From NCBI GenBank assembly GCA_003402285.1, contig QFXG01000004.1:1-49354 (forward strand): a stretch of DNA of 49,354 nucleotides, given 5' to 3'. This document shows positions 9,139 through 17,924 of this stretch, one piece after another; the first letter of the stretch is position 1; every line of letters begins with the position of its first letter. The notes below the pieces were generated by a model that saw only the letters and a list, made by a program, of their open reading frames with translations, was not told where the DNA came from and made no database searches. Origin of the DNA: Candidatus Nitrotoga sp. SPKER. GTDB lineage: Bacteria > Pseudomonadota > Gammaproteobacteria > Burkholderiales > Gallionellaceae. A program made the position numbers and the translations under genes.

Positions 9139-9559
9139 TGGAGTGTTTACAAGCTGCTGAATTTTTAGCTGTTAAAAATGTTTTTTAAAATAGAGGGCAG
9201 TTTTCTCTTAGATCAGTATTTTTGCATCCAGTCAAAAAATTTTCGATTCGTTTGCGTTTCGTGCGCTGTTCCAATACATAGGGGGTAGGGCAAGCCGTCT
9301 GGGTTATGTGTAGCAAATTGTCATTGTGCGACTGTTTGGCCTAAAGTTTAAAACGAACTTTTTGTCAAAATGGGATCCAACTATCAACTTATTTTGATCA
9401 GCCAAAGCGAAATGCAGAAGTAGTGATGGATGAATGCCAATATGCAAGATAAATCTGTTCGTGGCAAATAAAAATATTTAGTGGCAAAGTAGAGATACTT
9501 CTTGCAGTTTTCTTAGGTGGACATAACAATGCGTCCCAATTTTTTAGAATGGAGATTTC
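9139..9559. other. Intergenic region before the SUMF1-domain pair
   Basis: No gene, RNA or mobile element was recognised in these 421 bp. The sequence is AT-rich near 9440-9559 and contains two copies of GTGGCAAA (near 9463 and 9481). Any promoter for the following gene must lie here, but no -35/-10 pair stands out. Confidence 0.4.
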
Positions 9560-10546
9560 ATGAAATCGATTTATATTTTATTCCTGCTAATGATGTTTCT
9601 TGCGACATCCATTAACGTATATGCGGCCGGGTCCGTGCTGACCGTTAATTGTCAAGGTGAGGATGTGGGAGCAGAAGTGTTGGTCAACGGCAAATTTAAA
9701 GGCGAATGCCCGTTAGACATAAAGGTACCTGCTGGCAAATTAAAGTTGAAGGTGCAAAAAAAAGTTGATGTCTTTAGTGATCGACTATTTGAACAAGAAA
9801 TTCGTATGGGCGATGACGTAGTAAAAAAGGTTGATGTGATATTGGGCGCGGCGCAGCTTAACGCCAAAGGCAAACGGCAAAAGCCTAAGATGGCAGCTTT
9901 GGAAAATAAGGCAAAAGCATTACAGGAAGACAAAAAGAAATGTGTCGAATGTCCTGAGATGGTGCCAATTCCAGGCACCAATTTCGCCATGGCAAAATAC
10001 ACGGTCACATTTCAAGACTGGGATGCCTGCGTGGTCGACGGTGGTTGTAACGGTTATCGTCCCTCGGATAAGGAATGGGGGCGTGACAATCGTCCTGTGA
10101 TTAATGTCAGTTGGAATGATGCCCAGGCTTATATTCAATGGCTATCCAAAAAAACCGGTAATTCTTACCGTCTGCCGACTGAACAGGAATGGGAAATTGC
10201 CGCGCGAGCTGGCACGACTACCGAATATTATTGGGGTATTTTCCCTTTTGGAGATTCAGCATCTAGCGCTAATGCTAACTGCAATGCTTGTGGAAGCAAG
10301 TGGGACAACAGGACAACCGCACCCGTTGGCAGTTTCAAGCCAAACGGTTTTGGCCTGTACGATATGTCTGGTAATGTTTGGCAATGGACGGACAGTTGCT
10401 GGGAGGGGGACTGTAAGAAGCGAGTGCTTCGTGGCGGCTCTTGGAATGACACCACGACCAATATTCGCATCGCTACCCGTTTCAAGGATGATATAACTGA
10501 ACGTTACCATATCAGTGGATTTAGACTTGCTATGACGCTGAAGTAA
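9560..10546 (+). CDS. Secreted SUMF1/FGE-sulfatase-domain protein with PEGA-like N-terminus (copy 1)
   Basis: The 328-residue protein has a signal peptide ([20 protein letters not shown], cleavage near YAAG). A small beta domain of PEGA type follows (about 25-95, with [20 protein letters not shown]), then a lysine-rich linker, then a SUMF1/FGE-like domain (about 130-328). Landmarks of that domain are [54 protein letters not shown] and VLRGGSW. True formylglycine-generating enzyme needs two cysteines just after the GGS motif; here that stretch is NDTTTNIR with none. Sulfatase activation is therefore unlikely, and a binding or structural periplasmic role is more plausible. Eight other cysteines are shared with the downstream paralogue and may form disulfides. 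A ribosome-binding site (ATGGAGATTTC) precedes the ATG. Confidence 0.88.
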   Translation: MKSIYILFLLMMFLATSINVYAAGSVLTVNCQGEDVGAEVLVNGKFKGECPLDIKVPAGKLKLKVQKKVDVFSDRLFEQEIRMGDDVVKKVDVILGAAQLNAKGKRQKPKMAALENKAKALQEDKKKCVECPEMVPIPGTNFAMAKYTVTFQDWDACVVDGGCNGYRPSDKEWGRDNRPVINVSWNDAQAYIQWLSKKTGNSYRLPTEQEWEIAARAGTTTEYYWGIFPFGDSASSANANCNACGSKWDNRTTAPVGSFKPNGFGLYDMSGNVWQWTDSCWEGDCKKRVLRGGSWNDTTTNIRIATRFKDDITERYHISGFRLAMTLK

Positions 10547-10703
10547 AAGAATTTTGGGTTAGTATTTGGTTTTTTTATAATTTGCATCTTGAGTAGATGA
10601 ATGGGTACATGCAAAGGCGATTCTGGAATGGGAATACTATGGGGAAGCTAGAATCAATTTGAGTCTGGACACCTATGAAAAATTTTAAGTATTAATTAAA
10701 AAA

Positions 10704-10721
10704 AACCTATTAAAATAGGTT
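10704..10721. repeat. Perfect inverted repeat between the two SUMF1-domain genes
   Basis: AACCTATT and AATAGGTT are perfect 8-bp arms around two A residues, 49 bp before the second gene. A run of A precedes it, so on the minus strand it looks like a hairpin followed by T. No minus-strand gene ends here, so an operator or mRNA 5' hairpin for the downstream gene is equally possible. Confidence 0.45.
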
Positions 10722-10769
10722 CAAAGTGCTTTTAAAGTCTACCCATTTTTTATTGTTAACGGAGATTTC

Positions 10770-11747
10770 ATGAAATCAATTTATTATTTGTTCTTGTCAG
10801 TTCTGGTCGCATCATCGGCTAACGTTTATGCGGCTGGCTCCGTATTGAGTGTTGTCTGTAAAGGTGATGACGTGGGTGCCGAAGTTTTGGTTAATGGAAA
10901 ATTCAAGGGAGAATGCCCGTTGGATATAAAGGTGCCTATGGGCACGCTGAAGCTGAAGGTGCACAAGAAAGTCGATGCCACTAGTGATCGACTATTTGAA
11001 CAAGAAATCCGCGTGGGTAATGGCGTAGTAAAAAGGGTTGAAGTGTTGTTGGGCGCGCCAATACCTAACGCCGAAAGCAAACAGGCCAAATCTGATCAAT
11101 TGAAAACGGCTAAGACTGGGGAGAAAAAAGCAGAAGAAACGCTTAAATCATGTACCGTCTGTCCTGAAATGGTGCCAATTCCAGGCGCAGATTTTGAGAT
11201 TGGAAAATATACTGTCACATTTGATGAATGGGATGCGTGCCTGGAAGACGGGGGCTGTAATGGTTATAAACCATTAGATGAAGAATGGGGACGTGGCAAA
11301 CAGCCTGTGGTCAATGTGAGCTGGAATGATGCTCAGAGCTATATTGAATGGTTGTCGCACAAAACTGGTAAAACCTATCGTTTGCCAAGCGAACACGAAT
11401 GGGAAATCGCCACACGCGCCGGTACGACGACTGAATATTATTGGGGAAACGATCTCGGATTTCAGAATGCCAATTGCCATGGTTGTGGTAACAAATTTGA
11501 GAAAAAGAAATCCGTTCCGATGTCAGTGGGAAGTTTCAAGCCTAATCCCTATGGTCTGTATGACATGCTAGGCAATGTCTGGCAATGGACGGATGGTTGT
11601 CGGGAAGGCGATTGTGCAAAGTTGGTTCTTCGAGGCGGATCTTTTGAATACGGTCCAGAGTATCTAAATGTAAGTTACCGCGAAGGAATTGAAGCTACGG
11701 AGCGTGTTAACAACCTAGGGTTTCGTGTTGCAAGGACACTCCCATAA
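10770..11747 (+). CDS. Secreted SUMF1/FGE-sulfatase-domain protein with PEGA-like N-terminus (copy 2)
   Basis: This 325-residue protein is a tandem paralogue of the gene at 9560. The 5' ends are nearly identical from the ribosome-binding site (GGAGATTTC) through the signal peptide and the PEGA-like region ([20 protein letters not shown] in both). The SUMF1 domain diverges more, though all landmarks are kept: [54 protein letters not shown] and VLRGGSF. After GGS the sequence is FEYGPEYLNVSYR, so the catalytic FGE cysteines are again missing. The cysteine pairs (CTVC, DACLEDGGC, NANCHGCG, DGCREGDC) match copy 1. The pair arose by local duplication. No partner gene shows what they act on. Confidence 0.87.
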   Translation: MKSIYYLFLSVLVASSANVYAAGSVLSVVCKGDDVGAEVLVNGKFKGECPLDIKVPMGTLKLKVHKKVDATSDRLFEQEIRVGNGVVKRVEVLLGAPIPNAESKQAKSDQLKTAKTGEKKAEETLKSCTVCPEMVPIPGADFEIGKYTVTFDEWDACLEDGGCNGYKPLDEEWGRGKQPVVNVSWNDAQSYIEWLSHKTGKTYRLPSEHEWEIATRAGTTTEYYWGNDLGFQNANCHGCGNKFEKKKSVPMSVGSFKPNPYGLYDMLGNVWQWTDGCREGDCAKLVLRGGSFEYGPEYLNVSYREGIEATERVNNLGFRVARTLP

Positions 11748-11800
11748 TGAGCATTTTTATAGAGTTGTTCATTCAGTAGATTGTAGAACATTTGGTTTGC

Positions 11801-11854
11801 CTCGCAAGAATGACAAGTTACACATGAGTGGCGGAGACTGGGAATTCTTGCGAG
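11801..11854. repeat. Long-armed inverted repeat in the 11748-12310 gap
   Basis: CTCGCAAGAAT (11801-11811) and ATTCTTGCGAG (11844-11854) are perfect 11-bp arms separated by 32 bp. It lies 50-100 bp after the second SUMF1-domain gene and may act as a transcription-end hairpin or be a REP-type repeat. In the rest of the 563-bp gap no gene, RNA or recognisable transposase fragment was found. Confidence 0.5.
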
Positions 11855-12310
11855 TGTCACGCTTAGATGCAGTCTAAACTTCAGTTGAAGTTATGCTTCA
11901 AATTTTTGTAGCTCCGTTCGATATGCCCACGCATTTGGTGATGAACACTGTGTGTTCTCGAGCGGCCTGCGCTGGCGCGGTGGTGAAGAAGTATTTTGTG
12001 GGCTGGCTCTTCATCTTCAAGCTACTTGATCCGCTACCAATTCTTAGAGTGTATCTATCCAAGGTCTAATTAATCTTGATGTGTAGGATGTACTTGTAAC
12101 ACGGTGATATGGCTCGAGAGTTTATCATTGGTGTCTTCAGGGGATGGTTAGCCAAGCTTATGGCGTCAAATGTTGTGGCTATGTTTTAATTGTCATCAGT
12201 TCTACAAAATTCTTTCATGACAAACGTGTTGTACTAAATATGATTTTGCTATTCAAGTTATTTATGCAAAGTTCAGGCTAGCACCCGCACGAGTAAGGAA
12301 ATCAGTCTTC

Positions 12311-13945
12311 ATGGATCTACCAATTTATAGTTTTGTTTCACTGTCAATTGGTTTATTGGTCGGTGTAGGGGTTGTTTGGGTGATTCTGCGTACTCGTATT
12401 GCTGCTGAAGTGCGGGTAAAAACTGAAAATCAGGTTGAAATTGCCAGGCTCCATGAGCGTTTGATTGCCTCACAGGAAGATGTAAAGCGTCTCGTTATTC
12501 AGCATGCTGATCTGCAAACGCAAGCCATTCTTTGGCGTGATCAGCTTGATGTAGCGAGAGATGAGCGTGCGCAATTGGCTGAACGAGCGGATCGTGTTCC
12601 TAAACTCGGGGCGAGTCTTGAAGCGGCAACTCAAGAAATAAGTACACTTAAGCAATCCATCGCAGATATTCGTGAAAAAGTGGGTAGGGTTAATTCAACC
12701 ATTGAGTCACAAGCTGAGCATGTTGTGCAACTTCAGCAAGAACGCGTCACTTTGACAGAGCGAAGCGATTTGCTGACCCGAGATGTCAATCTGTTGAATA
12801 TGCAGGTATCCGAGCTCACTATGACTTTGGAAGCTGAGCGCAAGCAATCACAAGAAAAATTGCAATTGTTGATTGATGCTCGCGAGCAACTTTCAAATCA
12901 GTTTAGATCTCTGGCCGGTGAAATTCTGGAAGATAAAAGTAAGCGCTTTACTGAACAGAATCAAATGAACATTGGTGCGCTGCTTGGGCCATTGAAGACT
13001 CAAATTAATGAATTTAAAGCCAAGGTTGAAGATATTCACCTTAAAGATACAGAGCAACAAGCAACTTTAAGAGCTGAGCTAAATCAGTTGAAAGATTTAA
13101 ATCGGCAGATTACCGAGGAGGCTCATGGTTTGGCAACGGCACTTAAAGGCCAATCCAAGATGCAGGGGAATTGGGGAGAAATGGTATTGGAAAATATCCT
13201 GGATCGTTCAGGATTGAGATCCGGTAAAGAGTATCGGCGCGAAGTCAGTTTTAACACTGAGATGGGCAGAAGCCGTCCAGACGTAATTATTTATCTGCCA
13301 CAAATGAAACATCTTGTCATTGATTCCAAGGTATCCCTCAATGCCTATACCCGGTATGTTAATGCGGAAGGAGAAATTGAGCGGCAATTAGCGCTGAAAG
13401 AACACGTTGCAGCTATTTCCAGCCGAATTAAGGAGCTGTCAGATCGCAACTATTTTGAGTTGCCTAGCCTGAACTCGCCTGAGATGGTATTTATGTTCAT
13501 TCCCATTGAGTCTGCTTTTGTGGAAGCGCTGCGCGCAGATGAAACATTATTCCAAAAAGCGATGGAGCAGAATGTATTGGTTGCAACACCGACCACTTTG
13601 CTTACTAGCCTCAATATTGTGCGCCAACTCTGGAGATTTGAAGAGCGAAACGCACATACCGCAGAACTTGCTGAACGTGCTGCCAAAGTATATAAAAAAC
13701 TTAATACCTTCCTGGGTTCTATGGAAGGCGTTGGCAAGCAACTCGACAAGGCTAAGGATTCATTTAATATGGCAATGAGTCAACTTTATTCCGGGAAAGA
13801 TAATCTGATTAAGCAAGCCAACGATTTCAAAAAACTTGGCGTTGCAGTGCAAGGGACATTTCCTGACAATCTGCTGGCCAAGGCAGAACTTGAATTAGAG
13901 CATTTACCTGAATTACCCGAACAAGAAAATATACCATTGGAATAA
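12311..13945 (+). CDS. rmuC: DNA recombination protein RmuC
   Basis: The 544-residue protein has one N-terminal membrane segment (YSFVSLSIGLLVGVGVVWVIL), a long coiled coil (about 30-200, rich in E, Q, L, R heptads) and the conserved RmuC domain (about 215-490). Conserved stretches in that domain are MQGNWGEMVLENILDRSGL, RSRPDVIIYLP, VIDSKVSLNAY and VFMFIPIESAFVEAL. The domain resembles restriction-enzyme folds (PD-(D/E)XK), and RmuC proteins limit DNA inversions between short inverted repeats in E. coli. Only 2 bp separate its stop from hsdM, so it probably heads or belongs to the same transcript. That placement is notable because it puts a nuclease-like protein directly in front of a restriction-modification set. 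Confidence 0.95.
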   Translation: MDLPIYSFVSLSIGLLVGVGVVWVILRTRIAAEVRVKTENQVEIARLHERLIASQEDVKRLVIQHADLQTQAILWRDQLDVARDERAQLAERADRVPKLGASLEAATQEISTLKQSIADIREKVGRVNSTIESQAEHVVQLQQERVTLTERSDLLTRDVNLLNMQVSELTMTLEAERKQSQEKLQLLIDAREQLSNQFRSLAGEILEDKSKRFTEQNQMNIGALLGPLKTQINEFKAKVEDIHLKDTEQQATLRAELNQLKDLNRQITEEAHGLATALKGQSKMQGNWGEMVLENILDRSGLRSGKEYRREVSFNTEMGRSRPDVIIYLPQMKHLVIDSKVSLNAYTRYVNAEGEIERQLALKEHVAAISSRIKELSDRNYFELPSLNSPEMVFMFIPIESAFVEALRADETLFQKAMEQNVLVATPTTLLTSLNIVRQLWRFEERNAHTAELAERAAKVYKKLNTFLGSMEGVGKQLDKAKDSFNMAMSQLYSGKDNLIKQANDFKKLGVAVQGTFPDNLLAKAELELEHLPELPEQENIPLE

Positions 13946-13947
13946 GC

Positions 13948-15471
13948 ATGATTAATAACCAGGTCAGAAGTGATATAGATCGACTTTGGCTGGATTTTGC
14001 TACGGGAGGAATTTCCAACCCTCTCATAATAATTGAACAGATATCCTTTCTGATATTCGCTCGCCTGCTGGATATGGAAGAAGCACACCATGAGCAAAAT
14101 ACCTTGCGTTCCGGTGAATCTCCGCATCTTTTTTTTCAAGTAGACCAGCAAACACTGCGCTGGAAAAACTGGAGCCGGATGAGTGATGGCGAGGCCATGC
14201 TTAAGTTCGTGCGCGACAAGGTTTTCCCTTATCTACGTATTCTTGGCGGTAAAAAATTCACATTTAGCGAATATATGAAAAGCATTTCGCTTCAAATCTC
14301 AAAAGCCAGTTTGCTTATTTTAGTGGTGAAGGAGATTGAAAAATTGCCGTTGGGGAATAGCGAGACTCAGGGTGATTTATATGAATATTTGCTGAGTAAG
14401 CTTACCACGGCGGGTATACACGGCCAGTTTCGCACGCCGCGTCATATTATCAATCTCATGGTGGGTCTTGTGGATCCGAAACCGTTTGAAACAATTGGCG
14501 ACCCAGCTTGCGGTACGGCTAGTTTTTTGGTAGCCATAATGAAATATCTGCGCAAGCCTTCTTCTATACCGGGGTGCGCTGAAACACTTAAAGGTGGCAG
14601 CAAAAGCAACTCTGCGAACCAGCTTGAAGATGATTATGAGCACATTCAGCACGGCATGTTTCACGGTTTTGATTTCGATGCCACTATGTTGCGCTTGGCT
14701 GCCATGAATTTGATGTTGCATGGAGTGAAAAACCCGGATCTTCACTATATGGATACGCTTTCAAAAGTATTTCCGGAAAAATTCCCGACCATTGCCGATG
14801 GCGAAAAAGGTGGATTGGATATTATTCTTTCTAACCCGCCATTTAAGGGAACGTTGGCGGAAGATGTGCATCCTTCGTTACTCAAAATTGTTCAAACCAG
14901 AAAATCCGAGTTGCTTTTTATCGTTCTTGTTCTGCGTATGCTTAAGAGTTGTGGCCGTTCCGCTATCATTGTGCCCGATGGGGTTTTATTTGGCTCAAGT
15001 AAAGCCCATTTGGCCGTACGTGAGTATTTGCTTGATTATAACCAGCTGGAGGGTGTGATCTCGCTGCCATCCGGTATATTTAGATCTTTTGCAGGGCTTT
15101 CTACCGCTATTTTGGTGTTCACTAAGGGTGGTCGCACTCAGGATGTATTTTTTTACGATGCGCAAGCAGATGAACTCCCGCACGAAGAAAAATGCCTAGA
15201 AAATATCGATAATGATCTGTCCGACGTATTGATCCAATATCGTCGCTGGCGTAATGATGAGAACGATTTTTCTGATCGAACTGCAAAAGCTTTCAAGGTA
15301 TCTGCTGCAGACATTCGAGCCAATAATTTCGAGCTTTCAATAAACCGCTATAAGGAAATTAGGCATCAGGAAGTGCAGTTCGAGGAACCCAAGGTAATTC
15401 TGGCGCGGATGCAAATGCTTGAGATTGAAATTCAACGCGATATGGCTGAGTTGGAGGTTATGCTTCGATGA
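13948..15471 (+). CDS. hsdM: Type I DNA adenine methyltransferase subunit HsdM
   Basis: The 507-residue protein has the HsdM N-terminal helical domain of the SNPL-x-x-I-E-Q-I-S-x-L-I-F type (about 20-40) and an N6-adenine methyltransferase domain. The AdoMet motif is DPACGTASFL (from D185), the partner acidic motif is HGFDFDATMLRLAAMNLMLHG, and the catalytic motif is N296-P-P-F. A C-terminal helical tail (about 455-507) should contact HsdS. With HsdS it forms the M2S-type methylase that marks adenines in a bipartite target. It starts 2 bp after rmuC and overlaps hsdS by 4 bp (ATGA), implying translational coupling. All catalytic motifs look intact. No hsdR is present in the window. Confidence 0.95.
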   Translation: MINNQVRSDIDRLWLDFATGGISNPLIIIEQISFLIFARLLDMEEAHHEQNTLRSGESPHLFFQVDQQTLRWKNWSRMSDGEAMLKFVRDKVFPYLRILGGKKFTFSEYMKSISLQISKASLLILVVKEIEKLPLGNSETQGDLYEYLLSKLTTAGIHGQFRTPRHIINLMVGLVDPKPFETIGDPACGTASFLVAIMKYLRKPSSIPGCAETLKGGSKSNSANQLEDDYEHIQHGMFHGFDFDATMLRLAAMNLMLHGVKNPDLHYMDTLSKVFPEKFPTIADGEKGGLDIILSNPPFKGTLAEDVHPSLLKIVQTRKSELLFIVLVLRMLKSCGRSAIIVPDGVLFGSSKAHLAVREYLLDYNQLEGVISLPSGIFRSFAGLSTAILVFTKGGRTQDVFFYDAQADELPHEEKCLENIDNDLSDVLIQYRRWRNDENDFSDRTAKAFKVSAADIRANNFELSINRYKEIRHQEVQFEEPKVILARMQMLEIEIQRDMAELEVMLR

Positions 15472-16202
15472 AGTTGGTCAGGCTGGGAGACGTAGCGCGT
15501 ATCGTTTGTGGCAGGTCGCTTGATCAATCAAATGCTGCCTGCTGGAATGGTACGATTCCTTGGGTTACTGCGAAGGATATTCGCGGCGCACACATCAATG
15601 ATTCGTTGGAAAGAATTACAGAATTTGGCCTGAAAGAGTCAGCATCCAATTTGTTGCCAGTCGGAAGCATACTGGTCTCAGCGAGGTTGACTCTCGAAAA
15701 TGTGGTCATTAACGATGTACCAGTTGCCATTAGTAATGACTTAAAGGCAATTATTATTGAATCTCCTGATATTGACAGAAATTATGTACAGCAATTTTTG
15801 CTCTCAAAAGCAAGTAATCTTGAGTTGGGTGGCAAGAAAGAAATGAAAAACGAGTGTGTGACTGAAAATTTGGCTGATATTGACATTCCGCTTTTGCCCC
15901 TTGAAGAGCAACGGCGCATCGCTTTAATCCTCGACAAAGCCGGTAATATCTGTAAAAACCGCCGTGCCACAATTAAACTGGCAGATAGTTTCCTGTATTC
16001 TATTTCTTTGAGGAGGTTTGGTGATCCGGTGACAAATCCGAAAGAATGGCCAACTCATCCAATGGCTGTTCAGGAACGTTACTTGCAAATTCATAATCAG
16101 ATGGTTTCCATTAAGGCAAAGTTTGCAAATGAACTGGTTCAATCAAATTTTCTTTTCAATAGTCTTGCCGCATCTGTCTTTACATCATCTGAAGCAGCTT
16201 GA
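15468..16202 (+). CDS. hsdS: Half-size type I specificity subunit HsdS
   Basis: HsdS gives type I systems their DNA target. Full-length HsdS has about 400 residues and two target-recognition domains (TRDs); this one has 244. It holds one TRD (about 1-140, starting MKLVRLGDVARIVCGRSL), the central conserved helix region (LLPLEEQRRIALILDKAGNI, then LADSFLYSISLRRFGDPVTN). It then jumps at about residue 200 from NPKEWP directly into a C-terminal helix (LVQSNFLFNSLAASVF). In full-length relatives a second TRD follows GDPVTNPKxWP, so this looks like an internal in-frame deletion. A single-TRD HsdS can work as a dimer and would then read a palindromic bipartite site. The ATGA overlap with hsdM supports co-translation. 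Confidence 0.88.
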   Translation: MKLVRLGDVARIVCGRSLDQSNAACWNGTIPWVTAKDIRGAHINDSLERITEFGLKESASNLLPVGSILVSARLTLENVVINDVPVAISNDLKAIIIESPDIDRNYVQQFLLSKASNLELGGKKEMKNECVTENLADIDIPLLPLEEQRRIALILDKAGNICKNRRATIKLADSFLYSISLRRFGDPVTNPKEWPTHPMAVQERYLQIHNQMVSIKAKFANELVQSNFLFNSLAASVFTSSEAA

Positions 16203-16223
16203 GCAATTGAGGATAAATAAAAT

Positions 16224-17924
16224 ATGAGTGCTCCGACCGCTATTAGTCAGACCGGCTTGACTAAAATTTATATTGAGAATTTTAAAGGTATCAGTTCCGA
16301 AGTGGAGATTGACCTAAAACCGATTACTCTGCTTTTTGGTGCAAACAGCGTTGGTAAAAGCACCATCATGCAAGCGTTGCAGTATGCGCGTGAAGTGTTG
16401 GAGCGTAACAATGCCAACCCTGACCGCACTCTGCAGGGTGGAAATTTTGTTGATTTGGGAGGGTTTCGCAATCTCGTTCATTTACGAGATACGACCCGTC
16501 ATATTGCCATTCAGATCGAGTTGTCTTTAGGTGGCAAAGGACTACCTGATTTGGTGCCGGAAGCCTTTGATGACTGGCAAACAGATGATTCCAAGGTATG
16601 GGCTTTTTACAACTTGTTGCATGAAACACGGAATCGTGTTGAGTCGGTAAGCGTGAAGTTGGTGATTGCCTGGAGTCATCTACGTGATAAAGCTGTGGTG
16701 ATCGGTTATCAAGTGGGTGCCAATGGCGAATGGCTGGCAGAAATTAATGCTACGGATGATGGTAGGGATGTCAGCATCAGTATTAACGAGATTAATTCTA
16801 TTTTTATGCGTCAGTTTACGCAGGAAGATTTGAACAATAATCTAGAATATTTTTTACGATTGAATGCGAATTCAATCGCACCCGGTGATTCTGTAGTCCC
16901 CAAAATTGAAACTCACTATACGATATGGCCGCACATTATCGAGACGGTAACGAATGCGGGCATGGAAAAGACCGGTGAGGGTTTGCGTGAGTGGCTTTCC
17001 GGTTTTGATAGCGCGTTGCCTCGATTGGGTGAACTGTTGCATATCCCGGCACCTGATGTAATCGGTGCGGAGAATGTTTATATTGCCCGGGAGTTCACTG
17101 CTTTTATTTCATCTTTGATTGTCGGCCCCGGTTTGTTGGTGCGCGATGAATTACGCAAAATGCGCTATGTCGGTCCCATTCGTCATGTACCCGCACGCGA
17201 TTTCGATGCCAGTCTGACTAAAGACGAAGCAGGATGGGCAGACGGTTTGGCTGGTTGGGAAGCTTTACTGACTGGACAGCAAAGCCTGATTGATGATGTT
17301 AGCTGCTGGATGGCAGATGAAGATAAGCTTAATACCGGTTATGCAATCGAGCGTCGTTGGGTGCGCGAAGTGCGTTCGGAATGGTTGGATCTGGTGGGCT
17401 CTGAAGAATTGACTCCTCAGCGTAAATGGATGTTGAATAAAGCAATTGAAGCTTTGCTGACCAAGCCTCGTATCGGCTTGATTGATACTAAATCCGGTCT
17501 GGAAATGCAGTCACGCGATGTCGGAATCGGCATTTCGCAAGTGCTGCCAGTGGTGGTGGCCGCGTTGGAGCCTTCCGCGAGCCTGGTGACGATTGAGCAG
17601 CCGGAGCTTCATATTCATCCTTCGGTGCAGGTGGGACTGGGTGATCTGTTAATTCACAGTGTACTTCGTCATGATATGAAATTTTTGATTGAAACGCACA
17701 GTGAGCATCTGATTCTGCGCTTGCTGCGCCGGATTCGTGAAACATCAGAAGGGAATTTACCGTCGGGTTTTCCGCCTGTTTCTCCAGAAATGATCGGAGT
17801 TTATTATGTGGGTCGCGGGGAAAATGGAGTTCGGATCAAATCCTTGCTCGTTGATGAAGCAGGTGAATTTACGGAAAGCTGGCCCAAAGGATTTTTTGAT
17901 GAACGAGCTAGGGAGCTTTTCTAA
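16224..17924 (+). CDS. AAA ATPase of the DUF3696 / SMC-OLD-like type
   Basis: The 566-residue protein has an ABC/SMC-type nucleotide-binding fold split by a long insert. Walker A is GANSVGKST (39-47). Near the C-terminus come the Walker B-like VTIEQPELHIHP (E457 region) and the H-loop FLIETHSEHLILRL. The C-terminal DUF3696 signature is VDEAGEFTESWPKGFFDERA. The start MSAPTAISQTGLTKIYIENF has the usual I-x-N-F-K-G-I motif after it. Such single-gene SMC-like ATPases often pair with a nuclease or other effector in phage defence (Septu, Gabija and PARIS are known examples with related ATPases). Here the partner is the gene at 17924, whose ATG overlaps this stop by one base. It starts 21 bp after hsdS. 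The substrate and trigger are unknown. Confidence 0.87.
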   Translation: MSAPTAISQTGLTKIYIENFKGISSEVEIDLKPITLLFGANSVGKSTIMQALQYAREVLERNNANPDRTLQGGNFVDLGGFRNLVHLRDTTRHIAIQIELSLGGKGLPDLVPEAFDDWQTDDSKVWAFYNLLHETRNRVESVSVKLVIAWSHLRDKAVVIGYQVGANGEWLAEINATDDGRDVSISINEINSIFMRQFTQEDLNNNLEYFLRLNANSIAPGDSVVPKIETHYTIWPHIIETVTNAGMEKTGEGLREWLSGFDSALPRLGELLHIPAPDVIGAENVYIAREFTAFISSLIVGPGLLVRDELRKMRYVGPIRHVPARDFDASLTKDEAGWADGLAGWEALLTGQQSLIDDVSCWMADEDKLNTGYAIERRWVREVRSEWLDLVGSEELTPQRKWMLNKAIEALLTKPRIGLIDTKSGLEMQSRDVGIGISQVLPVVVAALEPSASLVTIEQPELHIHPSVQVGLGDLLIHSVLRHDMKFLIETHSEHLILRLLRRIRETSEGNLPSGFPPVSPEMIGVYYVGRGENGVRIKSLLVDEAGEFTESWPKGFFDERARELF

